A stretch of DNA of 64,000 bases from Hassallia byssoidea VB512170. Lineage in GTDB: Bacteria > Cyanobacteriota > Cyanobacteriia > Cyanobacteriales > Nostocaceae. This document shows positions 17,570-27,222 of the stretch, piece after piece. Within the stretch, counting starts at the first letter, position 1. Every line of letters begins with the position of its first letter. Location of the stretch: the NCBI RefSeq assembly GCF_000817785.2, contig NZ_JTCM02000008.1, positions 51,180 through 115,179 on the forward strand. The letters run 5' to 3'. A program made the translations under genes and the position numbers. Below the pieces are notes generated by a model. It ran no database searches. It saw only the letters and a list, made by a program, of their open reading frames with translations, and was not told the origin of the DNA.

Positions 17570-18845
17570 GATAACCGGGAAAGCATATCATGATGCTACC
17601 AAGCATTCTTACCTATCGGTGCAAATCGATCCAAATTATGTAGATTCGTCAACTCAACCGTCTTCCTTTAAATTTTATCCAAAGTTTTATCGCCGAATAA
17701 GTCTAGACTTTCTCAACAATTCTATCCATTCTTTTCTCTGGTTAACGAGTGCGATTACTCTGGAAAAGACGTATAAAAATACTGTCGATAAATTGCGAGT
17801 GAATCCATCAGCAGGTGCTTTATATCCTACTGAGATTTACGTGCAGATTCGCGGAATACAAGGAATAGTCGATGGAATCTATCATATAGAAGTTGAGAAT
17901 AATTGTCTAGTACTTATCTATGAATTAATTGATGATGGATTAGAGGGTTATATTTTACCGAATAATCGTATCATCGGATTCATTTTTTTAATTAGTTGTG
18001 TTTATTATAGGTCTAGTTGGAAATATAAAGACAGGAGCATCAGGTATTGCTGGCTAGATAGCGGACACCATTTGGGTGCGATCGCTGCTTCAGCTTTTCT
18101 TCACGATAGAGATATACAACTAGTTTTCGATTTTGATAAACTCGCTCTCAATGCAGATTTAGGATTTGAGAATAAAGAGTTTATTACTGCTTGCGCGATT
18201 TCCGGAAATGTTCAAGATAAGAAAGTTCGACGCTTAAGGCTGAAAGTCCCTTTTGTTTGTGGAACTGATTATTTTGAACAGAATCAATTCATTGAGGAAG
18301 CTTATAAAGAAACAGCTTTGCAAAAAAGTTGTCAGCAAGAAATCAAGCATCCTCAATTAAGCTTTGACAAGGACAGATTTTCTCAAGCTGTTTGGAACAG
18401 ACGCTCAATTAGGCGTTTTGAAAAACAGTTTATTTCCCAGGAACTTTATTTTAGTATTTTCCAGGAAATTAGGCAAGCAATACCGACAGAAAGTTTTGAA
18501 TCAATCGAAATTTACGCGGTTGTCCATCGAGTCGAAGGAATCAAAGCAGGGTTATACAAAGGAACGCATTTAGTCAAGGAAGGTAACTTCAGTGAGAAGA
18601 CAGGTTACTTGTGCGTTAATCAAGCGATCGCTTCATATGGTGCTGTAACTTGGTTTTTTGTTTCCAACTATACAAATTATCAAACTGCTATGCAAATTGC
18701 CGGATTTTTAGGACAAAGGCTGTATCTAGCAAGTAATTATTGGGGAATTCATTGTAGTGGAATTGGTGCTTATTATGACGATGAAACTCAGGAATTTCTT
18801 GAGACAGATAAAGATGTCCTTTACGCAATGGCAATTGGCATATAA
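17556..18845 (+). CDS. SagB-type nitroreductase-fold flavoprotein
   Basis: A 429-residue protein with two nitroreductase-like halves. The first has RVNPSAGALYPTEIYVQIRG and YCWLDSGHHLGAIAASAF; the second has FSQAVWNRRSIRRFEK and YWGIHCSGIGAYYDD. This is the form of SagB/ThcOx dehydrogenases, which use FMN, often to oxidise azoline rings in peptides, but free-standing members occur near cyanobacterial nif/hup genes with unknown substrate. No YcaO cyclase or precursor peptide was seen near it. Gene order is ankyrin (overlapping), this gene, then a 122-residue unknown protein 25 bases later. Function stays open. Confidence 0.85.
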   Translation: MQVNKITGKAYHDATKHSYLSVQIDPNYVDSSTQPSSFKFYPKFYRRISLDFLNNSIHSFLWLTSAITLEKTYKNTVDKLRVNPSAGALYPTEIYVQIRGIQGIVDGIYHIEVENNCLVLIYELIDDGLEGYILPNNRIIGFIFLISCVYYRSSWKYKDRSIRYCWLDSGHHLGAIAASAFLHDRDIQLVFDFDKLALNADLGFENKEFITACAISGNVQDKKVRRLRLKVPFVCGTDYFEQNQFIEEAYKETALQKSCQQEIKHPQLSFDKDRFSQAVWNRRSIRRFEKQFISQELYFSIFQEIRQAIPTESFESIEIYAVVHRVEGIKAGLYKGTHLVKEGNFSEKTGYLCVNQAIASYGAVTWFFVSNYTNYQTAMQIAGFLGQRLYLASNYWGIHCSGIGAYYDDETQEFLETDKDVLYAMAIGI

Positions 18846-18870
18846 CTGGAAAAAATAAAGAGGCACAACT

Positions 18871-19239
18871 ATGACAAACTATTTCTGGCAGAATGAAGAT
18901 TCACGTCCAATCCAACCGACATCGGCAGATATTATACTGCGCCAGCAACTAGAGTATTCTATTAGCAAGTACTTTTATGAAGATTGCGATCGCTGTATTC
19001 AAAAATTATTATCTAGTTGTCGCTGGTATGTCACAACCCACGCTAATGCTTTGACTTTAGTAATTGAATGTCCAGACCAAGTTACTAACTGGCGTGTTTT
19101 ACAAAAAATTGTGCCAATGGCGACATTGCTACATAAAATTGTCAGCAGTGCTAAAATTCGCGTTTGTCCTCCAGAAAGCGAGGGAATGCCTTTTGAAATG
19201 AGGGTAGATGAATTATCAGTTTACAAAGATTGGGCTTAA
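18871..19239 (+). CDS. Conserved small protein of unknown function (copy 1)
   Basis: 122 residues, no known domain recognised. Core segments are FYEDCDRCIQKLLSSCRWYV, ALTLVIECPD and a C-terminus DELSVYKDWA. It is clearly homologous to the protein at 36041-36412 (FYQACDRITRTLLSNCHWYI, SLTLVIDSPD, NEISAYRDWL). Both follow a flavin-dependent oxidoreductase gene. A cytoplasmic partner or chaperone of such enzymes is a reasonable guess only. Confidence 0.85.
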   Translation: MTNYFWQNEDSRPIQPTSADIILRQQLEYSISKYFYEDCDRCIQKLLSSCRWYVTTHANALTLVIECPDQVTNWRVLQKIVPMATLLHKIVSSAKIRVCPPESEGMPFEMRVDELSVYKDWA

Positions 19240-19240
19240 C

Positions 19241-19318
19241 TGGATTTTGGATTTTGGATTTTGGATTTTGGATTAGTAGTTTTTTACCATTACCTATTAC
19301 CCATTACCCATTACCCAA
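19241..19318. repeat. STRR arrays between unknown gene and hupW
   Basis: Four to five GGATTTT units followed by ATTACCC/CATTACC units. The second array encodes the last residues of HupW (VMGNG) on the minus strand. Confidence 0.8.
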
Positions 19319-19776
19319 TCCTCGATAATTGTGGTTAGTTCTGACAAAACAAAATCAGCAGAATCTTTGACAGTAGGACTTAATTCTAGTCCGAAGCCAA
19401 GATTTTCCGCTTCAATTAGGTAAACTGTCACCAATAAAGGAAAGTCATCTTTAAAGATTTTCCTACCAGCAGCTAAAGCATTATCCCAACGAAAATCGTG
19501 CAAGTTATAACTGGGTTCCGGTAAAGTTTCCAATTCTTTTCCAGGAACTTTAAACACTGCACCGGGTTCGGAATTCGTTGAACTTGCATCAATAATTATT
19601 AATTGTTTGCTACCTCGTGCTTGAAACATCACTTCCATCCCAGCGGTGCCACAGTCTAAAGATCGCACATCAGGATGAGGATGTTTGGTAAGATATTGCT
19701 GTAGGCGTTGAGCAATTATTACACCTACAGCATCGTCACTGCGGTTGAGATTACCGCAACCAATGATTGTGAGCAT
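19297..19776 (-). CDS. hupW: Uptake-hydrogenase maturation protease HupW
   Basis: A 159-residue nickel-dependent endopeptidase of the HyaD/HybD family. It opens MLTIIGCGNLNRSDDAVGV (Asp of the RSDDAVG motif is a metal ligand), has LDCGTAGMEVMF and the second conserved Asp in LIIIDASSTNSEPG, and a conserved His in YNLHDFRWD. It removes the C-terminal tail of HupL after nickel insertion. The start is the ATG at 19776; the longer open frame overlaps the Nudix gene and lacks homology. Its last codons lie in an STRR array. hupL is about 1.4 kb away on the same strand. Confidence 0.93.
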   Translation of the reverse strand: MLTIIGCGNLNRSDDAVGVIIAQRLQQYLTKHPHPDVRSLDCGTAGMEVMFQARGSKQLIIIDASSTNSEPGAVFKVPGKELETLPEPSYNLHDFRWDNALAAGRKIFKDDFPLLVTVYLIEAENLGFGLELSPTVKDSADFVLSELTTIIEDWVMGNG

Positions 19777-19843
19777 GGGGTGAGATCGAAATCTATTTTT
19801 ATTGTTCGTGATACAATCCTGTAAGCAAGCTTTTTTTAAAAAA

Positions 19844-20455
19844 ATGTTAGAAAATTGGCAGGTAATTGGAAGTACAACCACTTATGAAGATGCTTGGTTG
19901 AAAGTTCAAAGCGATCGCTGCTTAACGAGAAGTGGTAAGCTTATCGAACCTTATCATGTACTTCAATATCCTAGCTGGGTAAATGTAGTTGCACTAACTT
20001 CTAATGCAGAAATCTTGCTGATACGTCAGTACCGTCATGGAGTTGCAAAAATTCTCATGGAGTTACCATCTGGGGCAGTGGAGCGAAGCGATCAAAATCC
20101 TGAAGCTGCAATACGGCGGGAAGTTATGGAGGAAACAGGATTCAGCGGAGGTGAATTTTTTCAACTCGGCTGCACCTACGCCAACCCAGCTAATCAGAAT
20201 AATTTAGTTTGGTCATTCCTTGCTGTCGGCGTACAGCCAACTCATGAATTGAAATTAGATTTTAATGAAGAAATTGAAGTTGTACGGGAAGATTTCAAGG
20301 AATTTCTAAAGCTAGTTTGGCAAGGTAATATACAACTACAAGGGTTGCATGTCGCTGCGCTTCATTTTGCCGTTTCCTTCATTCTCCAAAATCAGATGCC
20401 AATTCTGGGAAAATTACGTCAGGGATTAACAGATCAGCTATTCAGTTCCTCATAA
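19844..20455 (+). CDS. Nudix hydrolase, ADP-ribose pyrophosphatase type
   Basis: A 203-residue protein with a Nudix box that ends AAIRREVMEETGF; the usual G-x5-E spacing before REV is one residue longer (GAVERSDQNPEAAIRREV), still close to the consensus. The N-terminal half (NVVALTSNAEILLIRQYRH) fits ADP-ribose/nucleoside-diphosphate hydrolases. It is read divergently from hupW with about 67 bases between starts. The ATG at 19844 is preferred to a TTG upstream that would extend into the hupW promoter area. Confidence 0.85.
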   Translation: MLENWQVIGSTTTYEDAWLKVQSDRCLTRSGKLIEPYHVLQYPSWVNVVALTSNAEILLIRQYRHGVAKILMELPSGAVERSDQNPEAAIRREVMEETGFSGGEFFQLGCTYANPANQNNLVWSFLAVGVQPTHELKLDFNEEIEVVREDFKEFLKLVWQGNIQLQGLHVAALHFAVSFILQNQMPILGKLRQGLTDQLFSSS

Positions 20456-20544
20456 TAATGGCGATCGCTTTTATGCAGGCTTTCCCGATCAACAAAAGTT
20501 TTCATAAAGTAATCCTTCGCAATGGTGGCAATACTAACACAAAC

Positions 20545-20609
20545 GCTCCGCCTCGTCTAGCAGGAGGCGGAGCCTCTGGATCTGCGTTCCCAGGCTGAGA
20601 CTGGGAACG
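20545..20609. repeat. Two hairpin repeats after the Nudix gene
   Basis: First hairpin GCTCCGCCT...AGGCGGAGC, second CGTTCCCAG...CTGGGAACG. Both are common cyanobacterial repeat types and could serve as a bidirectional terminator between the convergent Nudix gene and the gene at 20634. Confidence 0.7.
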
Positions 20610-20633
20610 AGGGATGAGGGATAATGAAGCGGT

Positions 20634-21062
20634 TTATTTTGACAATTCTACATCATATTTTTTGGCAATTTGAGATAGTTTCTCAAACTGCTGTTGTGAT
20701 GCTTGAGTTAAAATTGCTTCCGCTTTTTCTTGTTCGCTACCTTCTTTAGGAATTAAATACCTAATATAAAGTGAAACAAAATCGACTATAGCCGCTGTAC
20801 CTGACAAAGCATGTTTATCAGCTTGCTTTCCGGCGATCGCTCCTGCTAAACCAGTTCTAATTGGGTCTGGTTTAACTTTCATAAATTGATCCACAAGTTG
20901 ATAAATATAGTCTCCTGTGGGTAATTTATCTAACTTACTTCTATCTGGAGTAAGCTTATATCCCGCTTCTTTTGCTTGCTCTAGGACACACCATTCTGTA
21001 AACTCTTGCAGTGCTTCTTCCGGAAGATGAGAGAGATGGTTGTGTAATGCTAATTCAGTCAC
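20634..21062 (-). CDS. Conserved hypothetical protein downstream of hupL
   Basis: 142 residues with a GTG start. Mostly helical and charged (LPEEALQEFTEWCVLEQAKEAGY), with an Ala/Gly-rich part IRTGLAGAIAGKQADKHA and a Gln-rich end (ILTQASQQQFEKLSQIA). No known domain, membrane segment or metal motif recognised. It stands 69 bases after hupL on the same strand, with a small hairpin between, so it may be the third gene of the hupSL operon. A role in hydrogenase function is inferred from place only. Confidence 0.75.
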   Translation of the reverse strand: MTELALHNHLSHLPEEALQEFTEWCVLEQAKEAGYKLTPDRSKLDKLPTGDYIYQLVDQFMKVKPDPIRTGLAGAIAGKQADKHALSGTAAIVDFVSLYIRYLIPKEGSEQEKAEAILTQASQQQFEKLSQIAKKYDVELSK

Positions 21063-21103
21063 AAAAATACCCGTGTAAATTTCAATGTTTTCTCGTTTTT
21101 TTG

Positions 21104-21124
21104 TTCTCAGTCAGAGACTGAGAA
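21104..21124. repeat. Hairpin TTCTCAGTC-AGA-GACTGAGAA after hupL
   Basis: Perfect 9-base stem with 3-base loop just downstream of the hupL stop. In the direction of hupL transcription it is followed by an A run rather than T, so it is more likely an RNA-stabilising or attenuating hairpin than an intrinsic terminator. Confidence 0.5.
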
Positions 21125-21131
21125 CGATCGC

Positions 21132-22727
21132 CTAAGCAGTACGGAAACGCGCCAATTCTTCGCCTGTTTTCGCATCGTGAGCGTGAACGGTGCAAACTAA
21201 GCAAGAATCAAACGATCGCGCAACATGTCCCACTTCCACCGGATCGGTAGGATCGAAAATCGGTGTTCCTACCAAAGCTTCTTCAATCGGTCCCTTGATT
21301 CCTTCGCCGTCGCGGGGTCCAATATTCCAGGTGCTGGGAGCCATGATTTGATAATTCTTAATCTTGCCTCCTTCAATATCCACCCAGTGACACAGCGCTC
21401 CCCGCGAGGCTTCGGTTGCACCCCAGCCACGTCCGTCTTTTTCTTGGGGTTTGATATACCAAGGATCGTTTAACTTAAATTCGCGCAAACAGTGTTCGGC
21501 TTGGCGATATAACTTGACAATTTCGTGAACTCGTGCTAGCTGACGTAGATGGATGCTCGCACCGCCCATGTACTTGAATGCATCTAAAATGAATCCGTCA
21601 TGGTGTTGCCAAGATTCGCCATGTTTGCCACCGGCGACTAACTGACGCGCTAGGGGTCCTGCTTCCAAACGTCCAAATTGTGCGTGGCTGACAGCACTAG
21701 ACCAAGAATAAGCGTTGTCAAAGTCTTTGGTATTTTTTTGGCTTGGTTTGGTCGTGCGATCGAAGGGGTGAACGTCTGCCGTCCCTTCATCATACCAGGA
21801 ACGAATTGTATTTTCGCGGGTAAAGCTTTGATCCATCAAAACATGAGTATCGGTGAAGCTGTTATACACACCACTCTTCATAATTGTGGCAGCATTTCGC
21901 CCTTCAATTGTCGGTTTTTGGTATCTATCTTCGTGAGGTAAATATCCCCAAGTAACATATTTACCAACACCAACACCATACTTATCCAAACCGATTTCTA
22001 AACCCATTCGCCAATAAAAACCTAAGTCAGAATTTGCATGATTTGGGTTTTCATCTAGCCACGCCATGAAGTCATCATAAGTCTTAATTTGTTCATAACG
22101 TTCTAAAGAACAACCTAACCAAACTGGTTCTAACCAATTAGTGCGGAAATATTCCAAAATTGACCAGGCGCGGGTAACATCTGTTAAGGTCGGGGCGCAC
22201 ATCACCCCACCAGGAACCATATAACTAGAATGGGGCCATTGTCCCCCAAATAAAGCATAAATTTCTACAGGTTTGCTAGAAATTGTGATGCCTATTTCAT
22301 ACGATTTACCTGTGAAAGCGGCAAAGCGTCTGCAAGCTTCTTCATAAAAGCGGCTGTTCTGATACTTTTTGTTAGTCAAATCGATAGCAAATAGACCATA
22401 AAAGTAACGCGGGATACTTTGAATTGTTTCGACAATTTGACCTAAATTTCTCGCTAAAATAGCATTGCGCGGAACTTCTGTTCCCCAAGCTGTATCTAAT
22501 GCCCAAGCTGCGGAGGTAAGGTGAGAAGCACCGCAAATTCCACAAACGCGAGGTGTGACAATTAATCCGGCTTGGGGGTCTTTGCCGCGTAAAATAACTT
22601 CAAATCCTCGAAATAGTTCGGCATGAGTCCAGGCGTTTACTACCTGTCCATCATCGATTTCGACGCGCACATCTAAATCGCCTTCAACTCTCCCAATTGG
22701 GGAAATATCTAATGTTTTGATTGGCAT
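21132..22727 (-). CDS. hupL: Uptake [NiFe] hydrogenase large subunit HupL
   Basis: 531 residues of a group 2a cyanobacterial large subunit. Ni-Fe ligands are in PRVCGICGASH (Cys62, Cys65) and the C-terminal SFDSCLVCTVH. Cleavage by HupW after this His would remove the last 16 residues (AHDAKTGEELARFRTA). The start MPIKTLDISPIGRVEG at 22727 has a strong AAAGGAG site; eight extra codons upstream are not needed. The gene is continuous, so unlike Anabaena 7120 it carries no excision element here. It oxidises H2 made by nitrogenase, together with HupS. Confidence 0.97.
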   Translation of the reverse strand: MPIKTLDISPIGRVEGDLDVRVEIDDGQVVNAWTHAELFRGFEVILRGKDPQAGLIVTPRVCGICGASHLTSAAWALDTAWGTEVPRNAILARNLGQIVETIQSIPRYFYGLFAIDLTNKKYQNSRFYEEACRRFAAFTGKSYEIGITISSKPVEIYALFGGQWPHSSYMVPGGVMCAPTLTDVTRAWSILEYFRTNWLEPVWLGCSLERYEQIKTYDDFMAWLDENPNHANSDLGFYWRMGLEIGLDKYGVGVGKYVTWGYLPHEDRYQKPTIEGRNAATIMKSGVYNSFTDTHVLMDQSFTRENTIRSWYDEGTADVHPFDRTTKPSQKNTKDFDNAYSWSSAVSHAQFGRLEAGPLARQLVAGGKHGESWQHHDGFILDAFKYMGGASIHLRQLARVHEIVKLYRQAEHCLREFKLNDPWYIKPQEKDGRGWGATEASRGALCHWVDIEGGKIKNYQIMAPSTWNIGPRDGEGIKGPIEEALVGTPIFDPTDPVEVGHVARSFDSCLVCTVHAHDAKTGEELARFRTA

Positions 22728-22740
22728 TTTTTTCTCCTTT

Positions 22741-22794
22741 GTAGTAAGCACTTCAGTGCTTTTAAATGCTTATAAGCGCTGAAGCGCTGACTAC
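22741..22794. repeat. Palindromic repeat between hupS and hupL
   Basis: GTAGTAAGCACTTCAGTGC ... GCGCTGAAGCGCTGACTAC, able to fold into a long hairpin in the hupS-hupL mRNA. It ends directly before the hupS stop and six bases from the hupL ribosome site. Intergenic hupS-hupL hairpins are known from other Nostoc strains. Confidence 0.8.
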
Positions 22795-22797
22795 GAA

Positions 22798-23760
<963 letters not shown>

Positions 23761-24651
23761 CAGTTATGTTGTCTATGTTGTTTACCATGCCTAATTCAGG
23801 CAACTAAAAAAGGAGAAAACATAAAAGATAAAGTATAAAAATTTTCCTGATTCATACTTCATGCTTTCGAGCAACTAAATTTGTCAGTCACCGCCTATTT
23901 GTAAACGTCTATTTTTCAATATTAGGTAGTTTTTGCCTCAGTTGTATGTGATTAAATAAGATTTTATTTTTTGTAATAGCCAAATACAATTCGATATTTT
24001 GAAAAAGTTCTCATTCAAACATATTTTTGAATTAAATAGTAATAAAATATAAAACGCATTCATCGCCTTAGTGACCATTTAAATACACCAAAATAGGGAT
24101 GTAACCCATGCTATATAAGGTTAAGACTGAATAAAAATTAATTTGATGCCAATAAGAAATGTAATGCAGATATACCAAATTACTTTAAATTTATTAACTA
24201 ATTTGCCAAAGCATATATAATCTTTGAGAAATACATAAATTAATATTTAATTTCTTTGACAATGAATAAAATAGAAAAATATTAAGATATACGGAAAATG
24301 TTTGAAAAGAACGTAAAAAATTGCAATTTTCCTCTATGCTTCTAACAATAGAGTGTTTTGTAGCTCCATAAAATTATCTAATTCAATGAAGGAGAATTGA
24401 TTTTTTCTAAGTGTGAAAACAGTTGATAATTGAAATTGCGGCTTTTCCTCAGCCCAGAGAGAAAGTAACAGCCGTGGAAAAGGTGTAGATAAAGAGTGGT
24501 GAGGAGAGATCGGGAACAGCTTTGAATATCGGGGGAAAACACAAGGGTGCAATTTGTATAACCCTTGATTAGACGCGCAAGAACAAATGCGTCTCCATGT
24601 CTTGTGGGCGTTGAAAGATTCAATTCCCAAACCGAAGATAAAAGAGTGGTG
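23761..24651. other. Long AT-rich divergent region between hupS and the hyp-operon leader
   Basis: About 890 bases without a convincing gene. It must hold the promoters of hupSL (minus) and of the TPR gene (plus). A loose NtcA-like sequence (GTAATAGCCAAATAC, 23976-23990) has nine instead of eight middle bases and is not claimed as a site. Near 24572-24595 AGACGC and GCGTCT form a weak inverted repeat. Nothing else recognised. Confidence 0.6.
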
Positions 24652-25629
24652 ATGACCCCTAATATTACAGATTCAGCTGTTAAAGCGGCGATTGCGGCGA
24701 TCGCATCAGAATCAGCAACGACAGAAGAAAAAATCGAGATGCTGATTGAGATGGCGCAATCTTTTCAGAAACAGCCTAAAACAGCCCAAGATTTGCGGAA
24801 TGCGGTTGGGTTGTATTATCGGGCGTATGAATTGTGCGCTGATGATTATCCTCTCCTCAAAGCCCGCGCTAAAGCGGGAATGGCACTTGGCTTACAGACA
24901 ATTCCGGATGTAGGGTCACAATTGCTACTCCAAGCGAAAGCAGGTTATGAAGAAGCGCTGCCAATTTTGCAACAATTTGCCTCACCTGAGGAAGTAGCAG
25001 AAGTGCAGATGAATTTGGGGTTGGTGTTGCAGTCGTTGGTGCCATTTAATTTGGCGCGGACGACAGATAGCATCCAAGCTTATCACGAGGCTTTGCGGGT
25101 ATTTACCTGGCAGGATTACCCACAAGAATATGCGATTTTATACAACAATATAGCGATCGCTTACCTTTCTATGCCCTTAGCATCAGAAAGAGAATACTTG
25201 CGTCAAGGCTTGGCTGTGCAGTCATTTGAGGTTGCATTGAAGCACATCAAGCTGATTGACCACCCCAGAGAATATGCGATGTTGCAGAATAACTTAGGCA
25301 ACGCATTGCAATATTTAGCGAGTTCGCATCCACTAGAGAATATTTTACGAGCGATCGCTGCTTATGACGAGGCGTTAAAAGTGCGATCTGCTAAAGATAC
25401 ACCCTTAGAATACGCCAACACAATTTCTAACAAAGCTAATGCCCTATTCAACTTACCAGATGACCCAGAAAAAGCAGAAGCCGGGAATTATAAAAATCTG
25501 TTGCGAGTTCGTGATTACTATCAAGAAGCTAGGAAAATATTTCATCAGCACGAACAAATAGAACAAGCAGAAATTGTCACCCAAGCTTTGCAAGAAGTGG
25601 AAAGAGAAATAAATAGTTATGAGTCATGA
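24652..25629 (+). CDS. TPR-like protein, first gene of the extended hyp operon
   Basis: 325 residues built of helical repeats: AYEEALPILQQF-type pairs, YHEALRVFTWQDYPQEYAIL, EYAMLQNNLGNALQYLA and AYDEALKVRSAKDTPLEYAN. These are tetratricopeptide-like repeats that bind other proteins. The ATG at 24652 is chosen because the sequence upstream in this frame is repeat-derived (ACGCGCAAGAAC...). In Nostoc PCC 7120 a gene of this type is part of the extended hyp operon (asr0689-alr0693 group) proposed to help mature HupS. Same order and strand here support that context. Confidence 0.85.
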   Translation: MTPNITDSAVKAAIAAIASESATTEEKIEMLIEMAQSFQKQPKTAQDLRNAVGLYYRAYELCADDYPLLKARAKAGMALGLQTIPDVGSQLLLQAKAGYEEALPILQQFASPEEVAEVQMNLGLVLQSLVPFNLARTTDSIQAYHEALRVFTWQDYPQEYAILYNNIAIAYLSMPLASEREYLRQGLAVQSFEVALKHIKLIDHPREYAMLQNNLGNALQYLASSHPLENILRAIAAYDEALKVRSAKDTPLEYANTISNKANALFNLPDDPEKAEAGNYKNLLRVRDYYQEARKIFHQHEQIEQAEIVTQALQEVEREINSYES

Positions 25630-25685
25630 GTTAGAAGTTATAAATTAATTTTTACTCATCACTTTATGAATGAGGAAGAAACAGA

Positions 25686-25922
25686 ATGATAGATTTGTTG
25701 TCCAGCTTGGTGTCTGGTGATATTAACCTAATTACATCATTAATATGGCTAATAATAGCAGCCGGCTTATCTATAGTTGGGGGTGCGATCGGCGGCGTAC
25801 TTTTAGCTGGCAAAGATTTAGGTTATGAATTAGCCGCGATGACTGGTGGACTATTAGGACCCGCTGGTGTGATTCCAGCCATATTTTTCGGATTAGTTGT
25901 ACTGAATTTATTGAAAAATTAA
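25686..25922 (+). CDS. Small membrane protein of hyp operon (1)
   Basis: 78 residues with two membrane segments: SLIWLIIAAGLSIVGGAIGG and a second LLGPAGVIPAIFFGLVVLNL. No known domain. It corresponds in size and place to the small genes upstream of hypF in Nostoc PCC 7120. It may anchor or assist hydrogenase assembly at the membrane; this is inference. The next small gene follows after 11 bases. Confidence 0.8.
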   Translation: MIDLLSSLVSGDINLITSLIWLIIAAGLSIVGGAIGGVLLAGKDLGYELAAMTGGLLGPAGVIPAIFFGLVVLNLLKN

Positions 25923-25933
25923 TCGGAGGCATA

Positions 25934-26158
25934 ATGTTTGTACTAGGGTGGTATTCTATTAAGTTATTTTTTAAAGGAAAGCTAATACGCGATACAGCAT
26001 ATTTCATCAAGCAAACTTCAATAGGTTTAATTATCGGTTTGCTGTTATTGCTATCAACTGCACAATTGGAATTTCCTTTATGGCTATCAATAGTTACCTC
26101 TAGCTTATTTACTGGCGCAATCATGCCATTTTTACTGAAAGATTTTAAGATGAAGTGA
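25934..26158 (+). CDS. Small membrane protein of hyp operon (2)
   Basis: 74 residues, two membrane segments (TSIGLIIGLLLLLSTAQL and LWLSIVTSSLFTGAIMPFLL) with a basic start (KLFFKGKLIRD). A CGGAGG site ends five bases before the ATG. No family recognised. It probably is co-expressed with the preceding gene, given the 11-base gap. Confidence 0.8.
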   Translation: MFVLGWYSIKLFFKGKLIRDTAYFIKQTSIGLIIGLLLLLSTAQLEFPLWLSIVTSSLFTGAIMPFLLKDFKMK

Positions 26159-26162
26159 GTTG

Positions 26163-26358
26163 TTAATTGTTGGTTGTTAGTTGTTAGTTGTTGGTTGTTG
26201 GTTGTTGGTTGTTGGTTATTGGTTATTGGTTGACGGTTAACAGCCAACAGTTATCGACTATCGACTAACCACTATCCACTAACCACTAACCACTAACCAC
26301 TATCCACTATCTACTAACAACTATCCACCATCCACTATCCACTATCCACTATCCACTA
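26163..26358. repeat. Large STRR block inside the hyp operon
   Basis: About 14 units of TTGTTGG/TTGTTAG, then about 15 units of CCACTAA/CCACTAT/CCACCAT. The two halves are only partly complementary. They fill the whole gap between the second small membrane gene and the NifU-Rieske gene. Confidence 0.9.
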
Positions 26359-26362
26359 AATA

Positions 26363-27217
26363 ATGACCAAGCTTGAGGAATTAATTCAAGAAATTAACCG
26401 CTTTGAGGCAATTGTCGCTGAGTGGGATGAAAGCCAGCGCTGTGTAGTGGTGGGGCTGAAAAGGGCAATTGAAGCTTTACATAAAGTAGCTTTAATGCGG
26501 TTGATTAAAAGTTTAAAAAAAGAAGAATCAATTTCCGCTTTACGTGAGGCAGTAGATGATGAAGTGGTATACGGAGTGCTGCTGTATCACGAACTCGTAA
26601 AACCGCCAAAACCGCCTTTATCACAACGCATTCAAACAGCCATTGATGAAGTTCGTCCTAGCTTAAAAAGTCATAACGGTGATGTGGAATTAGTAGCAAT
26701 TAAATTACCAGATACAGTTGAAGTCAGGTTCATCGGAACTTGCAGTCATTGTCCGTCTTCAACTTTGACTTTATCTCACGGAATTGAACAAGCTATTAAA
26801 AAATATTGTCCAGAAATTACCAAAGTTATCGCCGTCGAAAATAAACCTATTATTAATAGTGGTAATTCAGGTTTAACCAGTCCATTTTATCAAAATAGAA
26901 ATCCTCCTTGGGTTAAGCTAACAACTGTTGATAAAGTTCCTGAATCTGGTGTATTGGCAGTTAATTTTGCAGGTAATTCGCTGATTTTACATCGTCAAGG
27001 TGTTAAGATAAGTTGTTACAAAAATGCTTGCGCTCACTTAGCTTTTCCTTTAGATAAGGGTACAATTGAAAATAATATTCTCACCTGTCCTTCTCACGGA
27101 TTTCAGTACAGGTTAGATACAGGAGAATGTTTAACAGCACCCGATGTTTCTCTACAGTCGTATCCTGTAAAGATTAAAGGTGATAAAGTTTTTGTGCAAC
27201 TACTATTGAAAATCTAA
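26363..27217 (+). CDS. NifU-like/Rieske fusion protein of hyp operon
   Basis: 284 residues in two parts. The middle holds a NifU C-terminal-type domain (IQTAIDEVRPSLKSHNGDVE ... GTCSHCPSSTLTL, with the C-x2-C cluster motif). The end is a Rieske [2Fe-2S] domain with ligands in NACAHLAFP (C-x-H) and TCPSHGFQY (C-x2-H). Such a protein could carry or deliver Fe-S clusters; in Nostoc PCC 7120 the matching gene (alr0692) has been proposed to help build HupS clusters. The NHL gene follows with only five bases between stop and start. Confidence 0.9.
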   Translation: MTKLEELIQEINRFEAIVAEWDESQRCVVVGLKRAIEALHKVALMRLIKSLKKEESISALREAVDDEVVYGVLLYHELVKPPKPPLSQRIQTAIDEVRPSLKSHNGDVELVAIKLPDTVEVRFIGTCSHCPSSTLTLSHGIEQAIKKYCPEITKVIAVENKPIINSGNSGLTSPFYQNRNPPWVKLTTVDKVPESGVLAVNFAGNSLILHRQGVKISCYKNACAHLAFPLDKGTIENNILTCPSHGFQYRLDTGECLTAPDVSLQSYPVKIKGDKVFVQLLLKI

Positions 27218-27222
27218 AATTG

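Noticed and set aside
17556..18845. Thiazole/oxazole-modified microcin cluster
   Set aside because: Only the SagB-like enzyme is present; no YcaO protein or precursor peptide seen.
21132..22727. Possible excision element within hupL
   Set aside because: The frame is continuous over 531 residues with all active-site motifs; hupL is not interrupted.
23976..23990. NtcA-like GTAATAGCCAAATAC upstream of hupS
   Set aside because: Spacer is nine bases, not eight; too weak to annotate.
24565..24651. Longer N-terminus of the TPR protein
   Set aside because: This part derives from repeat-like sequence and has no TPR character; the ATG at 24652 fits better.
26163..26358. Regular repeat array that at first sight resembles a CRISPR array
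   Set aside because: Units are only 7 bases and tandem, with no unique spacers and no cas genes; these are STRR arrays.
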